NCBI RefSeq assembly: GCF_039521975.1
Contig: NZ_BAAACZ010000024.1
Coordinates: 1 to 64,000 of the forward strand
DNA from: Alkalibacillus silvisoli
GTDB lineage: Bacteria; Bacillota; Bacilli; Bacillales; Alkalibacillaceae
Direction of reading: 5' to 3'
DNA length: 64,000 bases
The first letter of the stretch is position 1; every line of letters begins with the position of its first letter. This document shows, piece after piece, positions 25,441 to 33,583 of this stretch. The notes beneath the pieces were generated by a model. The model saw nothing but the letters and a program-made list of their open reading frames with translations. It was not told where the DNA came from and did no database searches. A program made the translations under genes and the position numbers.

Positions 25441-26139
25441 CAGCGGCATCCCTAAGTAATATCCTTGTGCCATTTCAATGTTTAACTGTCGTGCTGCTTC
25501 TAATGTTGAGGTTGTTTCAATGCCTTCTAGTATTAATTGTGTATTGGTGATTTGACAATATTGCTGTAGGGATTCGAGCGTTTTTTGTTTTAACGTTGAG
25601 CGGTGAATCTCTTCAGAGAAGCCCCGGTCCACCTTCAAGATATCCGGATCAAGGTCCAAAATTGTTATAAATGAAGATGCGCCATTTCCTATATTGTCTA
25701 ATGCAATTTGATACCCCTCTTCTTTCAACAATTGGACAGATTGTTGCAGCTCTTTAGGTGTTATGACTACTTGTGGCTCGTTGATTTCTATTACTAATTT
25801 TCCCCGGTCTAAGTTGTTGTTCTCTACTTCACGGTTAATAAACTGACAAAAGTCCTTATTTAATAAAGTAGCTGGGAAAATATTGATATATAATTTTAAG
25901 TCTTGGTCATGGAGTGTCGATTGAAACGTTTGAATAGCTTTTTGAATTGATAGTTTTTCCAATTCGTACAGCCATCCCTTATTTGAAGCTTGTCGAAAAG
26001 TGGTTAGTGGGTTGGGTGTTAAACTAGACCTAAATAAAGCCTCAAATCCTATTATGTCAGAACTTTGTATATTACAAATTGGTTGGAAGGAATGATTAAA
26101 TTGTCGCTCTTGTAATATCACTCTTTTTTCATTACTCAT
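25426..26139 (-). CDS. EAL-domain protein (c-di-GMP phosphodiesterase-like)
   Basis: 237 aa from ATG at 26139, preceded by AAAGGT; a GTG six codons upstream has a poorer site. A single EAL domain without sensor: GFEALFRS (about 29-36), LYINIFPATLL, LVIEINE, then ALDNIGNG where the consensus is DDFGTG, DILKVDRGF, LILEGIET and AQGYYLGMPLP. The second metal Asp is Asn (D-N), while the remaining acidic residues and the catalytic Lys remain. The protein may have weak activity or only bind c-di-GMP. Cytoplasmic, single gene. Its 3' end is overlapped by a 20-bp repeat array. Confidence 0.85.
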   Translation of the reverse strand: MSNEKRVILQERQFNHSFQPICNIQSSDIIGFEALFRSSLTPNPLTTFRQASNKGWLYELEKLSIQKAIQTFQSTLHDQDLKLYINIFPATLLNKDFCQFINREVENNNLDRGKLVIEINEPQVVITPKELQQSVQLLKEEGYQIALDNIGNGASSFITILDLDPDILKVDRGFSEEIHRSTLKQKTLESLQQYCQITNTQLILEGIETTSTLEAARQLNIEMAQGYYLGMPLPINQ

Positions 26140-26314
26140 AATACCTTTCACCCCCACTAATCAGTTATTTCGAATTACTTTTATTTTAATTCATTTTACT
26201 TACACATACAACATAACTAGACAAAATTTAACAGGTTTGTAGTCATAGAATATGAAAAATCGACAACCCACTAAAAACTATAGTAATATTATAGTATTGA
26301 AGGAGTTGATACTA

Positions 26315-26497
26315 ATGGATAAGAGAAAGCTTCAGATTGGCTGCCTCATATATATAGTGTTTGGTGTTTTTATTACAACCATGTATTTTACTTTTACAGA
26401 TGGTGATTTGTTTCGAAGTTACTTTGACTGGACAGATTTGTTTGATGCGTTTTTTGGTTCTGTTCATGCATTTGACAACAACCCCTTCAACACATAA
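26315..26497 (+). CDS. Small single-pass membrane protein
   Basis: 60 aa. ATG at 26315 has AAGGAG nine bases ahead; an in-frame ATG at 26252 has none. Structure: short basic start (MDKRKLQ), one hydrophobic helix (about 8-27, IGCLIYIVFGVFITTMYFTF), then an acidic, aromatic tail. A strong terminator follows its stop directly, which supports a real gene. No family recognised. Confidence 0.6.
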   Translation: MDKRKLQIGCLIYIVFGVFITTMYFTFTDGDLFRSYFDWTDLFDAFFGSVHAFDNNPFNT

Positions 26498-26537
26498 AAA
26501 GCCTTGGCACACCTTAATTTGGCGCCAAGGCTTTTTT
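26498..26537. terminator. Bidirectional terminator
   Basis: AAAGCCTTGGC (26498-26508) pairs with GCCAAGGCTTT (26524-26534), with T-runs both ways. Serves the small plus-strand gene and the converging RND pump operon. Confidence 0.85.
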
Positions 26538-26588
26538 GTTTAACTATTTATCCCACTGCGGAATTTTTCAAAAACCACACCTTATCCA

Positions 26589-29500
26589 TTATGCTTCTTT
26601 GTTTTTACGCTTGGTAAATTTCGCTGATAAGTCATCGAACAGTGTGTAGACAACTGGAATCAGCAGTAATGTAAAGAGCATTGATATAGTTAAGCCGAAG
26701 ATAATAACAACGGCTAATGGTTGTTGGGCTTCTGCACCTTCACCTAAACCGATTGATAACGGAATCATACCTAACACGGTTGTAAGTGTTGTCATTAAGA
26801 TCGGGCGTAGACGGTTCGCACCTGCTTCAAGAATGGCTTCGAAGCGCTCTTTACCTTTCCCTCTTAAAATATTGATATAGTCAACGAGCACAATCGCGTT
26901 GTTCACCACGATACCGGCGAGCATAATTATACCTATAAAGGCCGGAATGCTAAATGGTAAACCTGTTACAAACAACCCGAAGATCACACCAACAATAGTA
27001 GCTGGTAGAGAGAACATAATGACAAACGGGTGTAGGAAATTCTCAAACTGTACTGCCATTACTGCATAGACTAGGAAGATTGAGAATAATAGTGCGATAG
27101 CTAAGTCTTCAAAGGCTTCAGCCATATCTTCCGCTTCTCCACCCATCGAATAGTTATAACCATCTGGTAGATCAACACCGGATAATAAGTTTTGAATATC
27201 TCCTGTTACGCTACCTAAATCACGATCGACAATTCCACTTGTTACGTTTACGGTACGTTGTTGGTTTTGTCTAGTTAAGCTTGCTGGTCCTTCTTCTTGT
27301 ACGAGCTCTGCAATGTCTGATAAGGCTAAGCTAGCACCTGTTGGCGATTGAATCGTAATATTTTCGATGTCTTCTATTGTTTGGCGTTGGTCTTCTGGTG
27401 TTAACACACGGACATCTAACTCTTCTCCACCACTACGGTATTGTGTTGCTACTTGCCCTAAAAGCTCCATTTGTACTTGGCCCATTACTTGTTCATACGT
27501 TAAGCCGTATTCACTAGCGACATCACGATCAACGAGAACCTGCATTTCTGGGCGGCCTTCTTCAGCTGATGTCATCGGATTATGAATACCTTCTACATCT
27601 GAAATTATATCCACAAATTCATCAGCGATTTCTTCTAGTACTTCGTAATCATCACCTGTAATTTCGATTTGGATTGGGTCGCCACCACTAATATTTGCAC
27701 CCATAGCATTGACATTAATTTCAGCACCAGCGATTTCTTGTGCCTTTTCATCCCAATCTTGCACGACCTGTTCAGTTGTGCGGTCACGCTCGCCACTTGG
27801 AATGAGCTGGATCATGTAGTTGGCGTTATTAGCGCCACCTCCACCCATACCCATTCCGCCGCCACTACCAATCGTGACGAAATTCGATTCAATAATGTCT
27901 TCATCTTCTGCGACAATTTCATTAATTTGTTCAGCACTTTCAGTTGTCGTTTCTATATTCGTGCCTGTCGGTGTTTCCATTGATATTTCAATTTGACCTT
28001 GGTCGGCTTCAGGAATAAACGCTGCGCCTAACTGTGGCAATAAGAATAAACTTCCGACAACTAATGTAAATGTCCCTAGTATCATCGTTTTTCTAAATTT
28101 CAACACGCCGCGTAATACTTTTTGATAAACGCGAATGATTCGATCTAATAAGCGGTCAAACCAGTAACGTCTTCCACCTTGGTCAATCGCTTTGGTTAAT
28201 AGTTTGGACGATAACATCGGAATCAAGGTGACCGATGCGGCTAGTGATGCGATTAACGCAAAGGCTACGGTTAAAGCTAACGGTGTGAATATTTCTGATG
28301 CTATTCCATCGACAAATACGATCGGTAAAAATACAACTAATGTCGTCGTCGTCGATGCAATAACGGCTGGTGCAATTTCTGTTGCACCTCTTCTGGCGGC
28401 TTCTTTTATACCATAACCCCGTTCTCGATAGGTGTATATGTGCTCGAGTATCACGATCGAGGAGTCAACCATCATCCCGATACCTAGCGCGAGTCCACCC
28501 ATTGTAAGAACATTAACAGTCTCACCTGTAAAATACATAAGCGTAAAGGCTGTAATCACCGCTATTGGAATTGAAAGCCCAATAACAAGGGTTGCTCTAA
28601 AGCTCTTTAAAAATAGTAAAAGTACTATAACAGCAAACGCTGCACCAATTAAAATATTTTGAAACACAGAGTCGATGGACGTCCGAATAAAGTCAGCTGT
28701 GTCAAAAACGACATCTAACTCTACAGCCTCAGGTAAATCACCACGAATATTATCCATTGAGGCAATAATTTCATCTGAAACGCCGACTGTGTTAGCATCT
28801 GTTTGTTTTAAAATGTTCATCACAACAGCATTTTGTCCGTTGACTAACGTCTTTTCATTAGAATCGAGCGTTCGTTGTTCAACGGTTGCAATGTCTTCTA
28901 AACGGAGAAAATCACCTTCTTGTGTTTGAAGTAGGGTTTCTCTAATCTCATCAATCGATTCATACTCACCAGGTATACGTAGTTGCAATTCTTGTGTACC
29001 ACGTTCAATGACACCAAGTGATGCCGATTGGTTCGCATTTTGGACGGCTTCCATGACTTCTTGTGAGGATAAGCCGAATTGATTGAGTCGTTCATGATCT
29101 AATTCAACTTGAATCTCTTCTGCTTCGCCACCTTCTATGGTTACTGAACCAACTCCTTCTTGACGTTCAAAGTTCGGTTCAACTTCTTCCTCAGCAAGGT
29201 TTTGAAGAGTAGCTTGATCATCTCCTGTTAGACCTACCCACATGACAGGCATTTGCTGCGGATCAAAGCGCAGCACACTTGGTTCATTCGCTCCACTCGG
29301 AAGCATACCCGAGACTTGATCAACTGATTCTCGAACATTGAGTAACGCTTGATCAAGGTCTGTGTCCATTGAGAACATAATCATAACCAATGAACTTCCA
29401 GGCTGTGATTGAGCTTGAATCGTATCAACACCTTCAATCGTGCTGAGGGAGTCTTCAAGTGGTCTTGTGACGAGCTCTTCAACTTCTTGCGGTGCAGCCT

Positions 29501-29657
29501 CATCATAAGATGTAGCGACTACCGCAATTGGTAAATCAATATCTGGATATAAATCGACCGGTAAGTTACGGAATGAAATAAAGCCCATCGCTAGTATGGC
29601 GAGGACAATCATAATGACACCAACCGGTCGTTTGATCGATGTATTTACTAAACGCAT
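26589..29657 (-). CDS. RND family multidrug efflux transporter
   Basis: 1022 aa, ATG at 29657. Full AcrB/SwrC-like layout: TM1 near the start (RPVGVIMIVLAILAMGF), a large extracellular loop, TM2-6 around 335-470 with the proton-relay GMMVDSSIVILEHI, TM7 near 540, a second loop and TM8-12 (about 850-1010, with GIVVNNAIVLVDYIN). Gly-rich GSGGGMGMGGGG is in the second loop. Exports toxic compounds or surfactant-like molecules across the single membrane; substrate unknown. Forms an operon with the adaptor lipoprotein, which ends three bases before it, and the TetR gene further upstream. Confidence 0.93.
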   Translation of the reverse strand: MRLVNTSIKRPVGVIMIVLAILAMGFISFRNLPVDLYPDIDLPIAVVATSYDEAAPQEVEELVTRPLEDSLSTIEGVDTIQAQSQPGSSLVMIMFSMDTDLDQALLNVRESVDQVSGMLPSGANEPSVLRFDPQQMPVMWVGLTGDDQATLQNLAEEEVEPNFERQEGVGSVTIEGGEAEEIQVELDHERLNQFGLSSQEVMEAVQNANQSASLGVIERGTQELQLRIPGEYESIDEIRETLLQTQEGDFLRLEDIATVEQRTLDSNEKTLVNGQNAVVMNILKQTDANTVGVSDEIIASMDNIRGDLPEAVELDVVFDTADFIRTSIDSVFQNILIGAAFAVIVLLLFLKSFRATLVIGLSIPIAVITAFTLMYFTGETVNVLTMGGLALGIGMMVDSSIVILEHIYTYRERGYGIKEAARRGATEIAPAVIASTTTTLVVFLPIVFVDGIASEIFTPLALTVAFALIASLAASVTLIPMLSSKLLTKAIDQGGRRYWFDRLLDRIIRVYQKVLRGVLKFRKTMILGTFTLVVGSLFLLPQLGAAFIPEADQGQIEISMETPTGTNIETTTESAEQINEIVAEDEDIIESNFVTIGSGGGMGMGGGGANNANYMIQLIPSGERDRTTEQVVQDWDEKAQEIAGAEINVNAMGANISGGDPIQIEITGDDYEVLEEIADEFVDIISDVEGIHNPMTSAEEGRPEMQVLVDRDVASEYGLTYEQVMGQVQMELLGQVATQYRSGGEELDVRVLTPEDQRQTIEDIENITIQSPTGASLALSDIAELVQEEGPASLTRQNQQRTVNVTSGIVDRDLGSVTGDIQNLLSGVDLPDGYNYSMGGEAEDMAEAFEDLAIALLFSIFLVYAVMAVQFENFLHPFVIMFSLPATIVGVIFGLFVTGLPFSIPAFIGIIMLAGIVVNNAIVLVDYINILRGKGKERFEAILEAGANRLRPILMTTLTTVLGMIPLSIGLGEGAEAQQPLAVVIIFGLTISMLFTLLLIPVVYTLFDDLSAKFTKRKNKEA

Positions 29658-29660
29658 AGG

Positions 29661-30527
29661 TTAGTCCTCCTCAACGATGCGTACCGTTTGGCCATCATCT
29701 ATTGTTAATTGCCCACGTGTAATTACCGCATCCCCTTCTTGAAGCATATCTTCTTCTTTTGATTCGATTGCTGTATAAGCTGATTGCATTGAAATCACAT
29801 CAACATCAATGCGAGTCGCTTGTTCATCTTCAACTAAATAGATAAACTGATCAGCACCTCGTTCAACAATTGCTTCTGTTGGTACAATAAATGTATCGGT
29901 TTCGATCACATCATCAATTTTAATTTGCGCCGTTAACCCAGAAGGTATAGCATCATCTGGTTGTTCGACTTCAGCTTCTATATCGAATAGACCATTCTCA
30001 CCAGCTGTACTTGCAATGTAAGTAATCTCAGCTTCACCTTCTTCATTAGCCTGCGAAATTTCGAAATCTACTTCATCGGCAACTGAGATTAACTCACGGT
30101 TAGTCGCTGTCAATTGAAAATGGAAAACAAGTGGGTCAGCACCAATGATGACCGCTTGAGGTTCTTCTGTTGTCACCATGCGTCCTTCTTTTGCGTCAAG
30201 TTCTTGGACTAGACCGTCTATTGGCGATTCTATTTCCATCAATCCATATTGTGACGTGTATTCAACAATCACGTCACCCTCTTCGACTTCATCACCACGA
30301 CTTACAAATACTTCTTCCACTTCACCAGCCGCCTCTGCCATAACAGGAGCTTGGTCATTAGGCATTGAACGTGCTGTGAAGTTTTTCGTTACTGAAAAAT
30401 CATCAACTGTTACCTCTTCTGTTTCAACTGACGTAACCGTTTCTACCTCTTCATCTTCTGTCTCACCATTACAAGCCGTTAATACAAATAAAGAAACGAC
30501 CATCATTATTAAAAACTTTTTCACCAT
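29661..30527 (-). CDS. RND pump adaptor (HlyD-type) lipoprotein
   Basis: 288 aa, start at 30527. Signal peptide with lipobox LFVLTAC (Cys19 anchor), then a biotinyl-lipoyl-like barrel-sandwich motif (APVMAEAAGEVEEVFVSRGD and SPIDGLVQELDAKEGRMV) and a beta-barrel region. These are periplasmic-adaptor features; in Gram-positive bacteria the protein is tethered outside the membrane next to the pump. Acidic overall, as expected for a halophile's exported protein. Between the regulator and the pump gene on one transcript. Confidence 0.9.
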   Translation of the reverse strand: MVKKFLIMMVVSLFVLTACNGETEDEEVETVTSVETEEVTVDDFSVTKNFTARSMPNDQAPVMAEAAGEVEEVFVSRGDEVEEGDVIVEYTSQYGLMEIESPIDGLVQELDAKEGRMVTTEEPQAVIIGADPLVFHFQLTATNRELISVADEVDFEISQANEEGEAEITYIASTAGENGLFDIEAEVEQPDDAIPSGLTAQIKIDDVIETDTFIVPTEAIVERGADQFIYLVEDEQATRIDVDVISMQSAYTAIESKEEDMLQEGDAVITRGQLTIDDGQTVRIVEED

Positions 30528-30539
30528 GAACTTTCACCT

Positions 30540-31376
30540 CTACACGTTCAATTTTTGTCTTAATTGTTTAACTTCACTTCTAAGTTCGTTATACTGTTCT
30601 AAATTCATTAATAAGGAATCTAAAACGATTGGCTCGACCTCGTCTTTATGAATTTCTTTATCCAGTGCATCAAGAGCCTTTAACACCTTACTCTGATATT
30701 TAGTCATCTTGCTTAATACTTTCTGCCTAATTTTCGTTATAATGATCGTTTGGTCCTCCATAAAATCAGGTGTTCGTTTAATCGGTGTCCTCTCTTGATT
30801 TTTGATCATTTGTTCACACATTTCATCAAGTCTTCTAAGAATGAATTCGGGTAGCTTTTCAACATCAATCGAGTCTTCATCGACCATAAGCCAATTGGTA
30901 TACCCTTGCAAAATGCCATCGATCATAACAAGAATATCTAATAAGTATGGATCAATCTCATCATCGTACATAGATTTAACATTTTGTTGTAACCAATCAT
31001 AATTTTGCTGTTTAATTTCAGTTATAAACCCATCCATATCCTGTTCGATTGGGACTTGTTCACGCATAATCATTTTAATTAATGGTTTATGCTTTAAGAA
31101 AAAGTCAAAGAAAACAGCTAACTGGCTCTTAAATGATTCTCTCGGGCAATCGGTTTGAACGTTTTTCTCCACCATCGCCTCACCTAAGACAGCGTAATAA
31201 TAATCATAGATCGCTCTAATTAAATCATTTTTCGATGTGAAATAATTATAAAAAGACCCCTTTGCTACATTTGCTTGGTCAACGATTTCCTGTACTGATG
31301 TGACGTGGAAACCTTTTTCAGCAAAAAGGGTAATACTTGCTTTTATTATTTTAACTTTTTTCTCTTGCATACTCAC
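30540..31376 (-). CDS. TetR-family repressor of the efflux operon
   Basis: 278 aa, start at 31376. N-terminal helix-turn-helix (about 8-55): IIKASITLFAEKGFHVTSVQEIVDQANVAKGSFYNYF, where KGSFYNYF is the recognition region. The C-terminal ligand domain is unusually long for TetR, with an extra charged helical stretch (about 200-278). It lies 12 bases before the adaptor gene, and a TetR-type operator is just upstream, so it very likely represses its own operon and releases it when the pump's substrate binds. Confidence 0.9.
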   Translation of the reverse strand: MSMQEKKVKIIKASITLFAEKGFHVTSVQEIVDQANVAKGSFYNYFTSKNDLIRAIYDYYYAVLGEAMVEKNVQTDCPRESFKSQLAVFFDFFLKHKPLIKMIMREQVPIEQDMDGFITEIKQQNYDWLQQNVKSMYDDEIDPYLLDILVMIDGILQGYTNWLMVDEDSIDVEKLPEFILRRLDEMCEQMIKNQERTPIKRTPDFMEDQTIIITKIRQKVLSKMTKYQSKVLKALDALDKEIHKDEVEPIVLDSLLMNLEQYNELRSEVKQLRQKLNV

Positions 31377-31398
31377 TCATCCTTCACGTAAGTTAAAA

Positions 31399-31412
31399 TG
31401 ACCAGTCAGTCA
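31399..31412 (-). promoter_or_regulatory. TetR-type operator
   Basis: TGACCAGTCAGTCA (minus strand TGACTGACTGGTCA) is the usual TGACTGACTGGTCA-like site of AcrR/TetR repressors. It starts 23 bases upstream of the TetR gene. Confidence 0.7.
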
Positions 31413-31547
31413 CTATATAAATGTACCAAATATCCCCCTTCGCTTACAAGTGTTCTCTATAATGTTCACAATATTTTCAATCCTTGATATTTGTTGATAC
31501 TTCGACACGGAATGGTAGGCAGACACTGACAAAGCTTTCATAATAAA

Positions 31548-31582
31548 AACCAGCCGATAATCTTTGACCTCGACTGGTTTAA
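31548..31582 (-). terminator. comK terminator
   Basis: AACCAG..CG pairs with CG..CTGGTT (31548-31556 with 31571-31579, one mismatch), followed on the minus strand by TTTTTATT. It lies 36 bases after the comK stop. Confidence 0.7.
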
Positions 31583-31614
31583 TTCTTATATGATCTTCCT
31601 TTGGTTTAGCGCCT

Positions 31615-32103
31615 TTAACCAATGTCGTCTTTTTTATGGAAGTAGCCAAGTAGAAAGCCTGCATACATTAATTGCTTATTGTAATTTGTTTTCGTCATTT
31701 CGAATTGGACTTCTTCACCAGTTGTAAATTGAATGGTAGAGAAGAAATCATTATTTCCTTTATAATAAAATTCTTGAATATATCTGTAAGAAACCCAGTC
31801 TGAACGGCTTCTTTTCTGCAACGTTGTCGGTATGAACAAGCTGTTGTAACCCATTTCGATTGGAATCGGTAATCGACTGCGTTTATTAATGAGATCCTCA
31901 ACAGCCCTCCTTCTCCCTTCTAACGTTGTCAGCCCTTTTTTGAGGCACGAAGCATTTAAGATTTCTTCTGGATTTTGTTCACATAAATACTTAGCATCAT
32001 TTTCCAGAATCCAACTTTTATATGTAGGATCGTCATGATGTTTGATCGCCATGGTGCCATCATTAATAATATAGTGTTGTCTTTGTTCCATTATATTCCC
32101 CAT
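31615..32103 (-). CDS. comK: Competence transcription factor ComK
   Basis: 162 aa, ATG at 32103 six bases after AAAGGGAG. Family landmarks: YIINDGTMAIKH near the start, LEGRRRAVEDLINKRSRLPIPI (about 69-90), the central YNSLFIPTTLQKRSRSDWVSYRYIQEF and FTTGEEVQFEMTKTNYNKQLMYAG. ComK activates the DNA-uptake genes. The B. subtilis protein has about 30 more residues at the C-terminus. Here the reading ends at KKDDIG and a terminator follows closely, so this short form is probably natural and not a frameshift. Divergent from the YjfB-like gene. Confidence 0.85.
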   Translation of the reverse strand: MGNIMEQRQHYIINDGTMAIKHHDDPTYKSWILENDAKYLCEQNPEEILNASCLKKGLTTLEGRRRAVEDLINKRSRLPIPIEMGYNSLFIPTTLQKRSRSDWVSYRYIQEFYYKGNNDFFSTIQFTTGEEVQFEMTKTNYNKQLMYAGFLLGYFHKKDDIG

Positions 32104-32231
32104 TTATTTCTCCCTTTCTTACTGTATTATGAAAATTATTAATAATGGTAATTAACCAATACTATTTTACTATATTTGATTGTATTTTAGTAATTTTTTG
32201 ACTATTTTTATGATCTTTTTGACTATTTTCT

Positions 32232-32257
32232 TAAAATTTGTCATTTCAAGTCGATAT
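32232..32257 (+). promoter_or_regulatory. Sigma-D (flagellar) type promoter
   Basis: TAAA (32232-32235), 14-base spacer, GTCGATAT (32250-32257), close to TAAA-N15-GCCGATAT. It lies 28 bases upstream of the YjfB-like gene, whose family is motility-linked. Confidence 0.65.
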
Positions 32258-32285
32258 TATTAGTGAGGGATTGTGAGGTGAAAGT

Positions 32286-32471
32286 ATGGATATTGCTAAG
32301 GCATCAATTGGCATGAGTCAAGTACATGCGAAACAACAATTCGGAGTTGGCTTGGCTAATGAGGTCAAGGAGCAACTCGAACAACAAGGAGAAGCTTTTG
32401 ATCAGATGCTTGAATCTAGTCAAGTTCCCACTCATCCTAACTTAGGTCAGAACATTGATTTAAAAGGTTAA
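32286..32471 (+). CDS. YjfB-like putative motility protein
   Basis: 61 aa, ATG at 32286 after GAGGTG. Matches the YjfB_motility family: MDIAKASIGMSQVHAKQQFG at the start and the closing HPNLGQNIDLKG, which is nearly the same in all members. No membrane segment. Function unknown; members are controlled by the flagellar sigma factor in B. subtilis, and a sigma-D-type promoter is visible here too. Confidence 0.85.
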   Translation: MDIAKASIGMSQVHAKQQFGVGLANEVKEQLEQQGEAFDQMLESSQVPTHPNLGQNIDLKG

Positions 32472-32510
32472 CGAAAAAGGTCCAAAGTTCTTTAACTTTG
32501 GACCTTAACC
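32472..32510. terminator. Bidirectional terminator between YjfB-like gene and acidic lipoprotein
   Basis: AAGGTCCAAAG (32477-32487) pairs with CTTTGGACCTT (32496-32506). The T-run is strong on the minus side and weak on the plus side. Confidence 0.8.
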
Positions 32511-32514
32511 TATT

Positions 32515-32766
32515 TTAGTAATTATCCGTTTCATCTTCATTATCTTCAGGGTCATACTCATCATCAAATTCATCTTGCATTGGTTCCTCATCATCACCTG
32601 GATTTTCATCATCGAATTCTTCACTTTGTTGCATATCCGATTCCTCCTCAGGTGCATCAATGCCCGGATCATTATAGTCATCATCATCTGTCGTCCCACA
32701 CCCAACTACTAACGCAAACGTCATTAGCATGACCATACAAAGTTTCCAAAACTGTGTATTCATCAT
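32515..32766 (-). CDS. Very acidic small lipoprotein
   Basis: 83 aa. Two adjacent ATGs (32766 and 32763) follow AGGAGG; the second has the better spacing. Lipoprotein signal with lipobox LVVGC (Cys about 23), then a tail of some 60 residues that is mainly Asp and Glu (for example EEFDDENPGDDEEP) and probably unfolded. No known domain. A single-gene unit with its own terminator. It may bind cations at the membrane surface, which is speculation from composition. Confidence 0.75.
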   Translation of the reverse strand: MMNTQFWKLCMVMLMTFALVVGCGTTDDDDYNDPGIDAPEEESDMQQSEEFDDENPGDDEEPMQDEFDDEYDPEDNEDETDNY

Positions 32767-32887
32767 CGTACCTCCTAATTTTTATATGATCAAACATTAT
32801 TGTTTCCATAAAAAGTTATTTTATTAAAGGTATATGATTTATTAAAGAGATTCTTTGGATTGAGTGGGGGCGATGGTGCGGGTGGGT

Positions 32888-32925
32888 GAGCGCGATGGTG
32901 TGCGCGATGGTGTGCGCGGGCGCGA
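32888..32925. repeat. GC-rich 12-bp direct repeats
   Basis: GCGCGATGGTGT occurs twice in a row (about 32890-32913), followed by a related GCGCGGGCGCGA and preceded by weaker copies. Much higher GC than its surroundings. Directly next to the 20-bp array. Confidence 0.6.
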
Positions 32926-32930
32926 ATTAG

Positions 32931-33030
32931 GCGTTCGCCTGATTAATTGGGCGTTCGCCTGATTATTATGAGTTTCGCCTGATTATTGAGAATTTCGCCC
33001 GATTATCGAGAATTTCGCCTGATTAGCTAG
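32931..33030. repeat. 20-bp tandem repeat array 2 (5 units)
   Basis: Five blocks with an exact period of 20, type TTTCGCCTGATTATTGAGAA. The units drift steadily from GCGTTCGCCT to AATTTCGCCT along the array. Confidence 0.9.
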
Positions 33031-33071
33031 TGGTCAAATCGATAACTTAGGTTATAGCCTAGTTTTCGCAT

Positions 33072-33103
33072 GAAAAAAGAACCTTGCTACAAGCAAGGTT
33101 CTT
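33072..33103 (-). terminator. fabZ operon terminator
   Basis: AAGAACCTTGC (33077-33087) pairs with GCAAGGTTCTT (33093-33103). T-run TTTTTT follows on the minus strand, 11 bases after the fabZ stop. Confidence 0.9.
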
Positions 33104-33113
33104 CGTTTCATTT

Positions 33114-33551
33114 TTACTGTTGGTCTGGGTCGACGATGGCGAACATGATTTCTGCTTCGCATGCCACTTCTCCATCAACAGTGGCAACTGCTTTTCCTTT
33201 ACCGACAGGGCCTTTAAGTTTAACCATTTCGACTTCTAGTTTTAAAGTGTCACCTGGTTTTACTTGACGCTTGAATCGGCATTTATCAATTCCTGTAAAC
33301 ATGCCTAGTTTTCCTTGGTTTTCTTCAAGTTTTAAAATGGATACGGCACCTACTTGCGCTAATGCTTCAACGATTAGGACACCTGGCATTACCATGTAAT
33401 TTGGAAAATGTCCTTGGAAAAACGGTTCATTTGCTGTTACATTTTTATAGCCTACTGCTCGTTTTCCATCTTCTAATTCAGTCACTTGATCGACTAATAA
33501 AAAAGGGTATCGATGTGGAATAATTTGTTTAATTTGCTCAATATCTAACAT
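33114..33551 (-). CDS. fabZ: 3-hydroxyacyl-ACP dehydratase FabZ
   Basis: 145 aa from ATG at 33551; an ATG two codons upstream touches the AGGAGG site and is less likely. Hot-dog fold with the catalytic His in IPHRYPFLLVD (about 12-22) and the Glu in GHFPNYMVMPGVLIVEALAQ (about 47-66). Removes water from 3-hydroxyacyl-ACP in fatty acid elongation. Last gene of the mbl-flhO-flhP-epuA-fabZ run, as in B. subtilis, where fabZ was ywpB. Confidence 0.95.
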   Translation of the reverse strand: MLDIEQIKQIIPHRYPFLLVDQVTELEDGKRAVGYKNVTANEPFFQGHFPNYMVMPGVLIVEALAQVGAVSILKLEENQGKLGMFTGIDKCRFKRQVKPGDTLKLEVEMVKLKGPVGKGKAVATVDGEVACEAEIMFAIVDPDQQ

Positions 33552-33583
33552 AACCATCCTCCTAGTTAAGCTATAACGGCTTT

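Larger units (their letters stand above)
32767..33113. other. 347-base gap with repeats and fabZ terminator
   Basis: From left to right it holds the upstream region of the lipoprotein gene, a GC-rich stretch with short repeats GCGCGATGGTGT (about 32868-32925), the 20-bp array 2 (32931-33030), and the fabZ terminator. No open frame here looks real. Confidence 0.7.

Noticed and set aside
26312..26543. Minus-strand and second plus-strand frames over the small membrane protein
   Set aside because: Both run through the terminator hairpin and lack ribosome sites.
30178..30651. 157-aa plus-strand frame opposite the adaptor and TetR genes
   Set aside because: Crosses the boundary of two well-supported genes; low-complexity Ser/Thr composition is the complement of acidic codons.
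31413..31664. 83-aa frame downstream of comK, possibly a frameshifted ComK end
   Set aside because: It covers the comK terminator and the TetR operator and does not resemble the ComK C-terminus.
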